The translations under genes were made by a program, and so were the position numbers. Shown here one piece after another: positions 25,444 through 38,000 of a DNA stretch of 64,000 nucleotides. The notes below the pieces were generated by a model, which ran no database searches, was not told where the DNA came from, and was given only the letters and a program-made list of their open reading frames with translations. Within the stretch, counting starts at the first letter, position 1. Each line of letters begins with the position of its first letter. This DNA comes from Eubacterium sp. (GTDB taxonomy: Bacteria > Bacillota > Clostridia > Lachnospirales > Lachnospiraceae), in NCBI GenBank assembly GCA_024684035.1, contig JAIKXQ010000005.1, forward strand, positions 1 through 64,000. The letters run 5' to 3'.

Positions 25444-26087
25444 GTGGTGCAGGAAATTTCTAAAGGTTGCGGTGTTAAATCTGAATTCACACCTTGTTTA
25501 TGGCTGTTGTGCAACGTGCCGAGCATGAAAATGATATATACGCACTGATACGGGTGAAGCTATACGAAATAATTATCTCATAACAATCAATCATTTCGGG
25601 ATGATCGGCGCAATTGCAGGCTGAATGGAAAAGAATTCCGAAGACCGTGGCAGATAATATGGAAATGAGCGGTAAGAATTTGGATTCTGCGAAGATATAT
25701 GAAAGAAAACGAAAAAGAACTTGTGAAAAGAAGCGAGGGAGTTTTCGTAAATACACGGGTGAGGAGGCGGAAAGAGCGCGCGACATATCCACTTAAAGTT
25801 GCACGAAAATGAATTGTGCGAAGCGGAGAAAAAAACAAGACAAATAGAAGGACAATCCAGACCAAAACAGGTGGCCAAGGAAAACTATCTAAAATATTTT
25901 GAAAAAATCACACAAAATTTCGAAAACTGTGACCGGACTGTTACATTTGGCAAGTAGGATGACTAAAGACAAAATGTCAAAATGTATACACAGAACATGA
26001 AAGTGATATTGCAAGAACGGTTTGTTTTCGTAATTGGGTTGGGTTTCAGGTTCTGAGGTGCAGGACAACTATTTTCAGGAGGGGTAT
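25444..26087. other. 644-base gap before the giant fibre gene
   Basis: I see no gene I can support here. Short frames exist (for example 25614-25796, and 27- and 37-codon frames) but lack convincing ribosome sites and family features. The right half is A/T-rich. TTGGCA (25947-25952) with CAAAAT (25970-25975) 17 bases on is a possible weak promoter, leaving a leader of about 110 bases. The gap may hold long-range control of the fibre gene or decayed sequence. Confidence 0.4.
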
Positions 26088-29000
26088 ATGAGCAAACGCT
26101 TCAAAAACGTTCTGGCTTTGATGCTTTCTGTGTCCATGATCTTTGGATCAAACGGCACAACGGTACTTGCCGGGACGTTCTCGAATGACTCCGGCACAGC
26201 GCAGCCTGTGCAAACTGAGTCATCGTTGGCAGATGAAGCTTCCGGGGAAAATGACGGAAGTGAAAACAATGGTCAGAGTGCATCACCCGTGAACATGGAC
26301 GGGAAAGGGACAGCTGACGGAATGGAAAACGAAAACGGTACAGATTCCGGCGCTGCCTCAGACGGCGAAACAGAAGGTACAGCATCGGATGCGCCGGAGG
26401 CTGAAAATCCGGAGGAGAAGGGATCCAGAACGGAATATACCTTTGAGTCCGGAGAGCTGAAAGTCACCGCGACGGTCTCGGATCCCTGTGCAGTGAGTGA
26501 TCAGGCGGAACTGAACGTTTCCAGGCTTTCAAATGCTGAGAGCGCGTCCTGTATGAGTGTTCTGAACGGACAGGCGTCTCAGACAAAAGCATACACGGAT
26601 AAAGATACATTTCTTTATAAGATTACTTTTGTAAGAGATGGGCAGATTATTGAGCCTGCCAATGGCAGTGTCCGGTATACTATCACCTTTAAGAACAAAC
26701 AACTGCGCGCATTTCTTCGCGAAGAGGAAACGGCAGGTGATATTCACAGCGTTAACGCCGGAGCGGAGGCTTCCGGAAACAACGCCGGAGAACTTGAGGT
26801 GAAACAGCTCACCCGTAGTAAAAACCAGGATGGATCACGTAGTGATACGTACAATGGCGCGGAAGCTGTTTCCGGTCTTTCTGTGAATGCAGAGCAGGAT
26901 CAGGTGAGCTTTACGGCAGCAAACGCTTCTGTCTTTTCTTTCCATAAGAAAACAGTGAAGGCTGCCGGAGAAGAGACAGAGGATGATGTTGTTGGAGCCG
27001 GAAACGGAATGACAGCAGTTGTCAATTTCCGCTATGCGGATGGTACATCCGTATCTGATGTGGCAATGCCGCAGAACAGATTTTATGCGGTTTATTCCAA
27101 CAGCACGGATTTTGCTGCCGGCGCTTTGAATCAGTCAGGTGCTGTCACCTTGAGTGAGGCAGAAAAATACAACAGTAACTGGCCCTGGGATTATCAGGGA
27201 AAGAAAGCACTGTCAGACGGCAGATATAATTTCAATCTGTATGAACTCAACGAGGGTACCGGTTTTGTCTATGACGGAACAAATGCAAAAACTCTTCACG
27301 ATGACGGAAATGTCAGACGAGAGATCACCAACGGAAGTACGGTGACTGTCGACGGAAAAGAGTATACGGTATACATTGAGGGGCTGGAGAAGGCCGACAC
27401 ATGGAACCCACAGCTGATCGTAAATTATCCGGCTTCCAGGGAGGTACGTATCAACTTTGTGGCAAAGGTGAATGCGGATCTGACACTGGATCTGATCTTT
27501 GATGAAGAGCCGGCTGTCAAGAGTGATGATCATGCGTCCGTCTTTGTCGAGGCAGAAGTTGTCGATGGCAACGGACAGAAACAGAATGTCTACTATATGA
27601 GGTCTCTCTCTGAAATTTCAGAGAAGGAGACAAAGATACTGATCGGCAACGGTGACTGGAAGCTTTCCAATGGCAGCGATGCAGTCCAGGTCACCTATGC
27701 AGGCGGAAATGTGAAGGCAACGGTAGTAAAGACTGATACGAATGAGCCGAACATTGCAGATGTACAGAGCGGTCAGTCCTATATTTCCCGCATCAGCGAG
27801 AACGGACTTGTCTGTGCTTACAGGGTTAATTACGGCGCTCTCAAGGAAGATGAAAACTCCGGAAAGACGGATAAGCATATGATTCTTCCGGTGAACTTCC
27901 GAAAGGTGAAGACCACCAATGATTATGACTATCTCGGCGTAATCGGATCCGGCTATCTGTACGGTATTACTGCTGATACATATAAACAGCAGCATGAGAT
28001 TCAGTCAAACTTCGCAACCAATCATTATTATTCCGGAGGGAACGAGATTCAGCCGAACCTGGCAGGTACGGACGGAGGTCTTGTGGCCATCGCTCATTCC
28101 GAGGATGGAAGAGACGTGCGTATTGCCCGGGATGCGGCAGGTGTCCTGGTGGTTTATATTGATGAGACACAGACTTCCCTGGTAAAGGATGAGTCTAGCT
28201 CTCAGATGGCTGTCACCATTGGTATGAAGAGCAGTGATATTTCCGCGAATATGGTAAATCCGGCTCTTAATCATTGTGCGCAGATTTCCTCCGCACTTGG
28301 CAGCCATGAGGCAACGATTGATCCTGCGGAAGGTACCAGAACGGTAGATGCCAGATATTTTGATGACAATACAACCATCTATGTGGATGCGGATAAGCTT
28401 ACGGCGCTTGGCAGTGCGGGCTTTACTATTAAGAAGAAACCCGGTCAGATGATTGTATTCAATTTCCGCAGCAGCAGTCCTGTTCTTCAGCAGTTTGTTG
28501 TAGAAGAGTACGGTGATGACGGAAATCTGATTCAAAGCGTCAGCTCGACGGAGACACATTCCGTAGGAGATCCTCACAATGCGGAACTAAACACGGTAAT
28601 CTGTCAGAAGATTGTATGGAATATTCAGAATGGAAGTCTTACTCTGGACGGTTCCTCTGCGGGAATCTATCTTGTGCCAAACGGTGACGTTGTTGTAAAC
28701 CAGTCCTGTACAGGATGGCTCCTCGGAGGCCTTGGACACAGCGTGGAGACACGTCAGGAGTGGCATTACGTCTACGCGGAGAATCCGCAGGTGGACAAGG
28801 CGTCTCTTCAGGCGTCCAAAACGGTGGACGGTGCTCTTGCCCGCAATTATCAGAAGTTCGTATTTGTTCTCGAGAAATACGATCCCAACACGAAGGGATG
28901 GATCGAGGTCGGAAGAACGGAGAACAGCGGTTCGGTTGTAAAGTTCGAGACTTCAAATATGAATGACAACTACAATGCGTACCGGATCCGTGAGATTGAC

Positions 29001-32000
29001 AAAGCAGAGTCCACGGAGGGAGGATACATCCTTGACACAAGAATGATCTACGCGAGGGTGAAATACTTTGTAGTCAAGTCAACTTCCGGCAAAAATCAGG
29101 TTGCTGTAGCCGGAACCCCGGAATACTACAGCAGTTTCCGTGAGAGCCTCTTCGATTCGGAGAAGGGAAATGGTTTTTCCGGAAAAATTGAGGATACGTC
29201 AAAAACACCATTTTCCAACAGAACAAAGACCGCGTCCCTGACACTGGGCAAAACAGTGACAGATAATTATGCGACGGATCAGACCTTCACGTTTGAGGTG
29301 ACGATTCAAAGACCGGTGCTGGATGATGACGGAAATGCCACAGGTGTATTTACAAATCTGTCCGGTGAACTGGAGACAGACAGGAATACGAAAGTAACCT
29401 TCAATGGCGGAAAAGCAAAGGTGAAGCTGAAAGCCGGAGAGACCATAACCATTGACGGTCTGAAATACGGCGATGTATATGCGGTTGAGGAAATCAACAT
29501 TCCGTCAGGTTATCAGCTTTCAGAAGGTCAGGAGAATAAGGTGACCGGAACCATCAGCGCGGAGAATGAGAGCGCGGCGACGGTTTCTTTCTCCAACACT
29601 TACCATGCAGAGGGAAGCGCTGTGATCAGCGGAGTGAAAAAACTGTCCGGCCGTGAATTCAAGAAGGGTGACAGCGCGACCTTTGTTGTGAAAGCAGATC
29701 TTCTCAAGAATCCTGCGGCACCTCTTCCGAATCCTTCAACGGTTACAGTAAAACCTGCGGAAGGAAAGGCAGTCGCTTTTTCCTTCCCGGCAATTCACTA
29801 TGAGCTTTCGGATCTTCGCGGGGAGAAAGAGAAAACCTTCTATTATTATGTGTCCGAGATGGAGTATTCCATGGACGGTGTATCCAGAGATCGTTCTGTA
29901 AAACCGGTGGCGGTCACAGTGACAGACAACGGCAAGGGAAAACTCGAAACCAGAGTGAAACTGGATGATACACAGGATACCTTTGTGAATACATACACGG
30001 CACAGGGGAAGACGAAGGTAGGCGGCGTAAAAACACTGGAGAATCGCAAATTCAAAAAGGGCGACTCCATGACATTTACGCTCACTCCGGAAATCAAAGA
30101 TACGGCAAAGCAGCCGATGCCGGCAAAGAGTACAGTGACGATCAAGCCGACAAGCGGAAAAACTGCAGACTTTGATTTTGGAGAACTGATTTTTACAAAT
30201 GATATGCTGGAGGGAGCAACCTCCAAAGATTTCCGCTACACAGTCTCAGAGACTGCTACCATGAGCGGAGTGACCAATGACAACGGTACCCATACGTTGG
30301 TGGTTCGTGTCACGGACAACCTTGACGGAACTCTTCGCGTGGAGAAAGAATACACGAATACCACAGCTCCGGAGATTACGGATCAGGCGGCTTTCGTGAA
30401 TACCTACCATGCAGACGGCACTCTTACGATGACCGGAATCAAACAGATGGCAGGCAGATCCTTCCGCAAGGGAGATTCCTGGACATTTGAAGTTACCTGC
30501 AGCGACGCAAAAGCGCCGATGCCGGCAAACCGGAAAGTGACCATCACCCCGTCCTCCGGCGATACAGCCGTACTGGATTTCGGTGAAATCCGTTACTCTC
30601 TTGCTGATGCAGGAAAAACCTATGTCTATACAGTTGCAGAGACAGGGAACGTTCCCGGGGTGACAAATGACTCAGAGAAGACCATGACCGTCTCTGTTTC
30701 TGATGATGGCAGCGGAAAACTGGTGATCAACAGCAGCTTCGGTGGCGGATCATCCATGACTTTTGTGAATACCTATGACGCAAACGGACAGACTTCCGTG
30801 GAGGGAGAGAAATATCTTCAGAACCGTAAATTCAAGGACGGTGACAGTTTTGCGTTTGTGATCCGTGCTGCAGTACAGGATGAAGAGGCACCTCTGCCGG
30901 AGAAGACACGGGTGGTGATTCAGCCTACAGACGGCCAGCATGCAGCCTTTTCCTTTGGAAAGATCCACTATACACTTGCGGATCTCAAGGGTGAAGAACA
31001 GAAAACATTCCACTATGAGATCACAGAGGAAGCCTCTGTAGCTCATGTGAAAAACGACAAAGGTACTCATGTGCTCACAGTCAAGGTGACGGATCAGCAT
31101 GACGGAACATTGAAGGTTGAAAAAACCTTTGACAATTCCAATGCCCCGAAACAGACGACACAGGCTTTCTTTGTCAACACTTACGAGGCTTCCGGAAGTA
31201 CAAAGCTTGCCGGCAAAAAGCTTCTGACAGGAAGAACCTTCCGCAGCGGCGACAGCTTTACGTTCAAACTTTCCGGAAACGGTCCGCTTCCGGCTGAGTG
31301 CGAAAAAACGATTACGCCGACAGACGGAACCGCGGCAGATGTGTCCTTCGGAACCATCAGCTATTCTCTGAAGGATCTCACCGAAAACGGAAAAGTTGCT
31401 GAGGAGAAAACCTTTACTTATGAAGTGAAGGAGGAGGCGTCCGTCAGCGGTGTAACCAATGACACGGGTACCCATAAGGTCGATGTCACAGTGAGCGACG
31501 CAGAGCATGACGGTAAACTCAGAATTACTGCTGTTTACAGAGATGCGTACGGAAAAGAAGAGAGCCGGACAGCGGACGGCTTCACCTTTGTAAATACTTA
31601 TGATGCTGCCGGCAGTGTAAAGCTTGCAGGCGTAAAGAACATCGAAAACCGCGACTTCCAGGCCGGTGACAGCTGGACTTTTGTCCTCGGCAGCACACAG
31701 GAGGACGCGCCTCTTCCGAAGCACACTTCCGTGACAATCCGCCCGGAGAGCGGCAGGGAGATGGAATTCGTCTTTGATGAGATCGGCTACAAACTCCGTG
31801 ATCTTGCGGGTGCGAAGAGCAGAACTTTTGTATACACGATTGCGGAGTCCGGCAGTGTTGCAGGTGTCCAGAATGACACAGAGGCACACACAGTGACAGT
31901 TACCGTGACAGACAATGGTGACGGTACACTGACGGCAGTTCCGGTATACAGTGACGGGGAAGGAAAAGCTTCCTTTACAAACGTATACGGAGCAGACGGT

Positions 32001-35000
32001 ACCTTTGTTCTCACCGGCACAAAGCAGATTACCGGAAGAAAATTCCAGACCGGTGACAACTGGACCTTCACCGTGAAGGCCAGAGAGGCAGATGCTCCGC
32101 TTCCGGAGAACACAGAGGTTACTGTGACACCGGATGCAGGAACAACAGCAGCAATCAGCTTCGGCAAGATTCATTTCGGAGATGAAATCTTCCGCGGTGT
32201 AAAGGCAGCTGCCGACGGAAGCAGAACAAGAAGCTTTGTCTATGAGGTGACAGAGAGCGGAAAGATTGAAGGCGTTACCAATGACGCGAAACAGAAGCAC
32301 ACCGTGACCGTCACCGCCGTGGACGACGGAAAAGGAAACATCACTGCCACAGCAGTGTACAGTGACGGGGCTGCCCTTGTTTTCGTAAACGAATATGACG
32401 CATCGGGTTCTGTGGAGCTCCGTGGCGTGAAGAAGCTGGAGAGACGTGATTTCCGCGCCGGCGACAAGTGGACCTTTACCATCACTGCCGATGAGGAGGG
32501 CGTGCCGCTTCCGAAAGAGACTTCTGTGACCATCGAACCGAAGAAGGGCGACAGCGCAGTCTTTGATTTCGGAAATGTGAACTATACGCTCGCAGATCTT
32601 GGCGGAAAAGACAGCAGAAGCTTTGTCTATACCGTGGAAGAGAGCGGTACGGTGAAGGGCGTGCAGAACGACAGAACCGCACACAAAATCACAGTGGATG
32701 TGAAGGATCTCAAGAACGGACAGCTTGAGGTGAAGGCATCTTCCGGCAAGGAAGGTGAAGGACTTGTGTTCACCAACACCTACGACGCTGCCGGAAAGAT
32801 CAGCATCACCGGTGAAAAAATCATCGATACCAGAGATTTCCACAGTGGAGACTACGCGGAGTTCGAGATCTCTGCAAATGCACAGAATCCGGATGCCCCG
32901 CTTCCTTCCGTGACGACAGTATCTGTCGCCCCTGCAGAAGGACGAAGCGAGAAATTCGCTTTCGAAGAAATCCACTTTACGAAAGATGACCTGAAGGAGA
33001 CAGGGGCCGACGGCACCGTTTCCTATGTGGAATCGAAGAAATTTATCTATGATATCAGAGAATCCGCGGCATCCATGGCCGGAACAAAGAAAGATGAGCA
33101 CACGGCTCAGGTTGTTGTTACGGTTACAGATCGGTACGACGGAACACTGAAGGTTCAGCATGAGTGCGAGAACGGAGAACTGCGTTTTGAGAATAAATAT
33201 CAGGCACAGGGAAGCGTTTCGATTGCGGGAACCAAGACAATTACAGGCAGAAGCTTTCATAAGAAAGATGCCTGGACATTTGAAATGACGGCACAGGAGG
33301 CAGACGCGCCCCTTCCGTCCCCGGCAGTGGTGACCATTCATCCGAAGTCCGGGAATACGGAGGCGTTTGCGTTTGCGGACATCACCTATACCCTCTCTGA
33401 TCTGAAGGGAAAAACAAGCAGAACCTTCACCTACACGGTCAGCGAGAGCGGAACCGTCAAAGGTGTCACCAATGACGCTGTGGCAAAGAAAGTACTTGTG
33501 ACAGTTACCGACAACGGAGACGGAACACTGGAGGCTGTACCGGAGTATGCGGGCGGCGCTCTGACGTTTACCAACACCTATGGTGCCAAGGGACAGATAT
33601 CGATCGGCGGAACAAAGACGATCGAGGGCAGATCCTTCCGCGAGGGGGATGCCTGGACATTTACCGTAAAGGCGGATGATCCGAAGGCTCCGATGCCGGA
33701 GAAAAAGGAACTGACCATCCATCCCACAGAGGGACAGGTGGCAGCACTTGATTTCGGTCCGATTTCCTACGCCCTGTCTGATGCCGGAAAGACCTATGTC
33801 TACACGGTATACGAGAGCGGAAGAATCGACGGAGTCACCAACGATCAGGCAGAGCACACCGTGACAGTGACGGTCAAAGACAACGGTGAGGGCGGCCTGA
33901 ACATTGAGCAGACCTACAGCGACGGAGGAGCACTTGCCTTTACGAATACGTATGACGCAGAGGGAAGTCTGACTCTGGAGGGTACAAAGAAAATCGAAGG
34001 AAGAAAATTCCTTGCGGGAGATGCGTGGACCTTTACGCTTTCGTCGGAGGAGGAGGGAGCCCCGCTTCCGGATCCGGCCAAAGTAACGGTCAAGGCAGAC
34101 AGAGGAAATGAGAAAGACTTCTCATTCCCGGAAATCAGCTACAGACTCTCCGATCTGGAGGGCGAAGGCCGCAAAACCTTCACCTACACGGTGACAGAGA
34201 GCGGAAAGATTGACGGTGTTTCCAATGACAAAGCACAGACCGTTGTTGTCACTGTTGAAGACAACAAAGACGGTACACTTACAGCGGTTGCGGACTACGG
34301 AAGGAACGAAGACGGCACGGCAAAAGACGCGGCTGTTTTTGTAAATACCTATGACGCAGTCGGACATGGCAAGGTATCTGTGACAAAGAAAATCACAGGA
34401 AGAACCTTCCGGCCGGGAGATGCCTGGACCTTCACCATCCGCCCCGCGGACGAGACAGAGAAGGCTCCGCTTCCGGAGAACAGCTCTATGACGATTCGCC
34501 CGGACAAGGGCACAGCCATGAGTGCTGCTTTTGGTGAGATCACCTACAGACTGGAGGATCTCGACGGGGCAGATGAGAAAGAATTCCGCTATGTGATTAC
34601 AGAGAGCGGAAACGTGGACGGTGTCACAAATGATGCCGGTGAGCATTATGTAACTGTTCTTGCCAGAGACCTCAAGAACGGAAAAATCGAGACAACAGTT
34701 TCCGGTGAAGATGGTGAAAAGGCAGTCTTTGTCAACAGCTATGACGCTGCCGGACAGACGGTACTCAAAGGCGAAAAAGAGCTCATCAACCGTCCGTTCA
34801 AAGCGGGGGACAGCTGGAAATTTGAGATCACTCCTGTGACAAAGGGCGCTCCGATGCCAGAGAAGACAGAAGTATCCATTGTTCCGACAGCGGAAGACGG
34901 ATACAGCTGCGACTTCAGCTTCGGAAAACTGAAAGTGATGCTGGAGGATCTGAAGAATGAAAACGGAACCTATGCAAAGGAGAGAACTTTTGTATATCAG

Positions 35001-38000
35001 GTGACAGAGTCCGGAACCGTAGCCGGAGTTCAGAACGATGCGGAGATTCATACCATCAGTGTGAACGTGACGGACAACAGAGACGGAAAACTTGATGTCA
35101 CTGCATCCTATACAGATGGCAGAACAGTGGTATTCCGGAATACCTACGGAGCAGCCGGAAAGTTTGGCCTGAGCGGAAGAAAGGTGATTGAGAACCGTGA
35201 ATTCCGTGAGGGAGACGCATGGACGTTTGCCGTGACGGCAGACAGCCCGGACGCGCCGCTTCCGGAGAACACAGAAGTGACGATTCACCCTGTGTCCGGA
35301 AACACTTCGTCGATTGATTTCGGTGAAATCAACTACACACTTGCAGACGCAGGAAAAGTGTATACGTACACGGTGACAGAGAGTGGCTCTGTCAGCGGCG
35401 TAAAGAACGACGAGAAGAAACATACAGTCAAGGTCAGCGTGACAGACGACGGAGAAGGTGGAATTATCGCAGTGCCTCAGTACAGTGACGGCAAGGCGCT
35501 GATCTTCACAAACGTCTATGACGCAGAGGGCTTTGCAAATCTGAACGGCGTAAAGAAACTTGAAAACAGAGAATTCCGCAAAGGCGATGCATGGACATTC
35601 CGGATCAGTTCCGACGACGAGAACGCTCCGCTTCCGGAAAACAGTGAGGTGGAGATCACACCCGCGTCCGGAGCAAATGCAGAGATCAACTTCGGAGAGA
35701 TCCGTTACAGTCTCACTGATCTGGACGGAGGACATGAGAAAGTCTTCCATTACACAATTACAGAGAGCGGAAAAGTAAAGGGAGTTACAAATGACAAGAA
35801 GATTCATACCGTAGATGTAACCGTCACAGATATGCTGGACGGAAATCTGCGGGTGGTTCCGGCATACAGTGACGGAGAGACAGCTGTCTTTACAAACAGC
35901 TATCATGCATCCGGAGAGATTACCCTTCACGGGGTGAAGAGAATCGACACCAGAGATTTCCATGACGGTGACAGTGCGGTATTTACCATCACCGGAGACG
36001 GAAAGCTTCCTGAGCCGGCTTCTGTGACGATTCATCCGGTATCCGGACGTGAAGAGGCCTTTGCATTCAACAGAATCTCCTATACCCTGGAGGATCTGAA
36101 GAATGAAGATGGCTCCTATGCGGACAGCCGCGTATTTACTTATGAAGTAACAGAGACCGCAGAGATGGCGGGAACAGTTACGGATCCTGAGAAACACAAG
36201 GTAACGGTAACAGTGACAGACCGGAAGGATGGTACCCTTTCTGTTGAGTCTGTATATGCAGACGAAGAGAAGGAAAACGGCGCAGGCTTTGCATTCCTGA
36301 ATAAGTATGATGCGAGTGGAACGGCGACGGTGAAAGGTGTCAAGAACATCGAGAACCGGAACTTCAAAGCAGGCGATGTCTGGACATTCACGATGAAGGC
36401 CGCAGACAAAAATGCTCCGCTTCCGGAACCGGCCAGTGTAACAATCCGACCGGTCGAGGGTGGCGCAGAGGAATTCGCGTTTGCGCCGATCCGATACAGC
36501 CTGTCTGATCTGGAGGGAAGCAGAGAGAAAACCTTCCATTATATCGTGACAGAGTCCGGCCATGTCAGCGGAGTGGCAAATGATTCCGTTGCACATGGTG
36601 TGGAGATCCGGGTCAGAGATAACGGAGACGGAACACTGACTGCAGTACCGGCCTATAAGGACGGTACGGAACTTAAGTTTGTGAATACCTATGGAGCAGA
36701 TGGAACCTTTGCTCTGAAGGCTACAAAGACTCTGGAGGGAAGAAACTTCCAGAAGGGAGATGCGTGGACCTTCACGCTTCATGCAGACTGTGAGGACGCA
36801 CCGATGCCGGAGAAGACGGAGATTACCATCAGACCGGAAGAGGGAAGCGTAGCGCAGGTAGACTTCGGAACCATTTCCTATGGCCTCAAAGACAGAGACC
36901 AGACCTACGTCTACACCGTGACAGAATCCGGAGAAATCGATGGAGTCACAAATGACGCAAGAAATCACAGCGTCAAGGTTCACATCACGGATGACGGACA
37001 AGGTGGTCTGATCACGGAGCCTTCCTACAGCAGGGCTGCACTTGGTTTTGTAAACACCTATGATGCTTCCGGAGAAACTGAGATCGACGGTGTGAAAGAG
37101 ATTACCGGACGCGATTTCCGGGAGGGAGATGCATGGACGTTTGCGATCAAAGGTCTTGACGGGGCACCGATGCCGGAGAAGACCGAGACAACCATTCATC
37201 CTTCAGAGGGGGATGAGACCGCCTTTAGCTTTGGATCAATTCAGTACACACTGGAGGATCTGAAAAATGAGGACGGAATCCGCGTGGACAGCAGAACCTT
37301 CACCTATGAGGTGACAGAGAGCGGTCATGTGGAAGGCGTTACAAACGACTCTGCAGTACATTTTGTCATTGTGACAGTGACAGACAAAAAGGACGGAACA
37401 CTTGAGGTGAGCCGAAGCTCTGGAACAGATGAAGCCGGTAAGCCCGTCAGAGAACTGAAATTCGTAAATACATACTGGGCAGAGAATGCTGTAGAAATCA
37501 GCGGAACGAAGAAGCTTGAGAACAGAGATTTCTGTGAGGGAGATACCTGGGGCTTTGGCATCACTTCGCTGGATCCGGAAGCACCGCTTCCTGAGACTTC
37601 TTCCCAGACCATCGCTCCCAAAGAGGGAAGAACCGCAGAGTTCTCCTTCGGCGAGATCCGGTACACACTCTCGGATCTGAAGGGAAAGAAAGAAAAGACC
37701 TTTACGTATATCGTCTCTGAGAAAGGAGAAGTAAAGGGAGTAACAAACGACTTCAGCCACAGCTTTAAAGTGACTGTAACAGACAATGGAGACGGAACGC
37801 TGGGAATCGTAACGGATTACGGCGAGAATGGAAGCCTGGAATTCGTCAATACCTACCATGCCTCCGGAGAAATCAGCCTTACGGGACACAAATACTTCGA
37901 TGCCGAGGACGGTGAAGAGGCCGGCCTGCAGTACGGACAGTTCACATTTACTGTGAAGGAAGACGGCAGGACGGTGGCAACCGGAAAGAACCGCGCGGAC

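Noticed and set aside
25614..25796. 60-codon frame in the gap before the giant gene
   Set aside because: It has no ribosome site, biased Lys/Arg/Glu composition from A-rich DNA, and no recognisable domain.
30750..37199. Two antisense open frames of more than 1000 codons (minus strand 30750-33857 and 34122-37199), and another of 577 codons at 37236-38969
   Set aside because: They lie wholly inside the giant repeat gene and arise because its repeated codon pattern avoids stops in one reverse frame. Their translations are Cys/His/Leu-rich without known motifs, and no ribosome site or promoter suits them.
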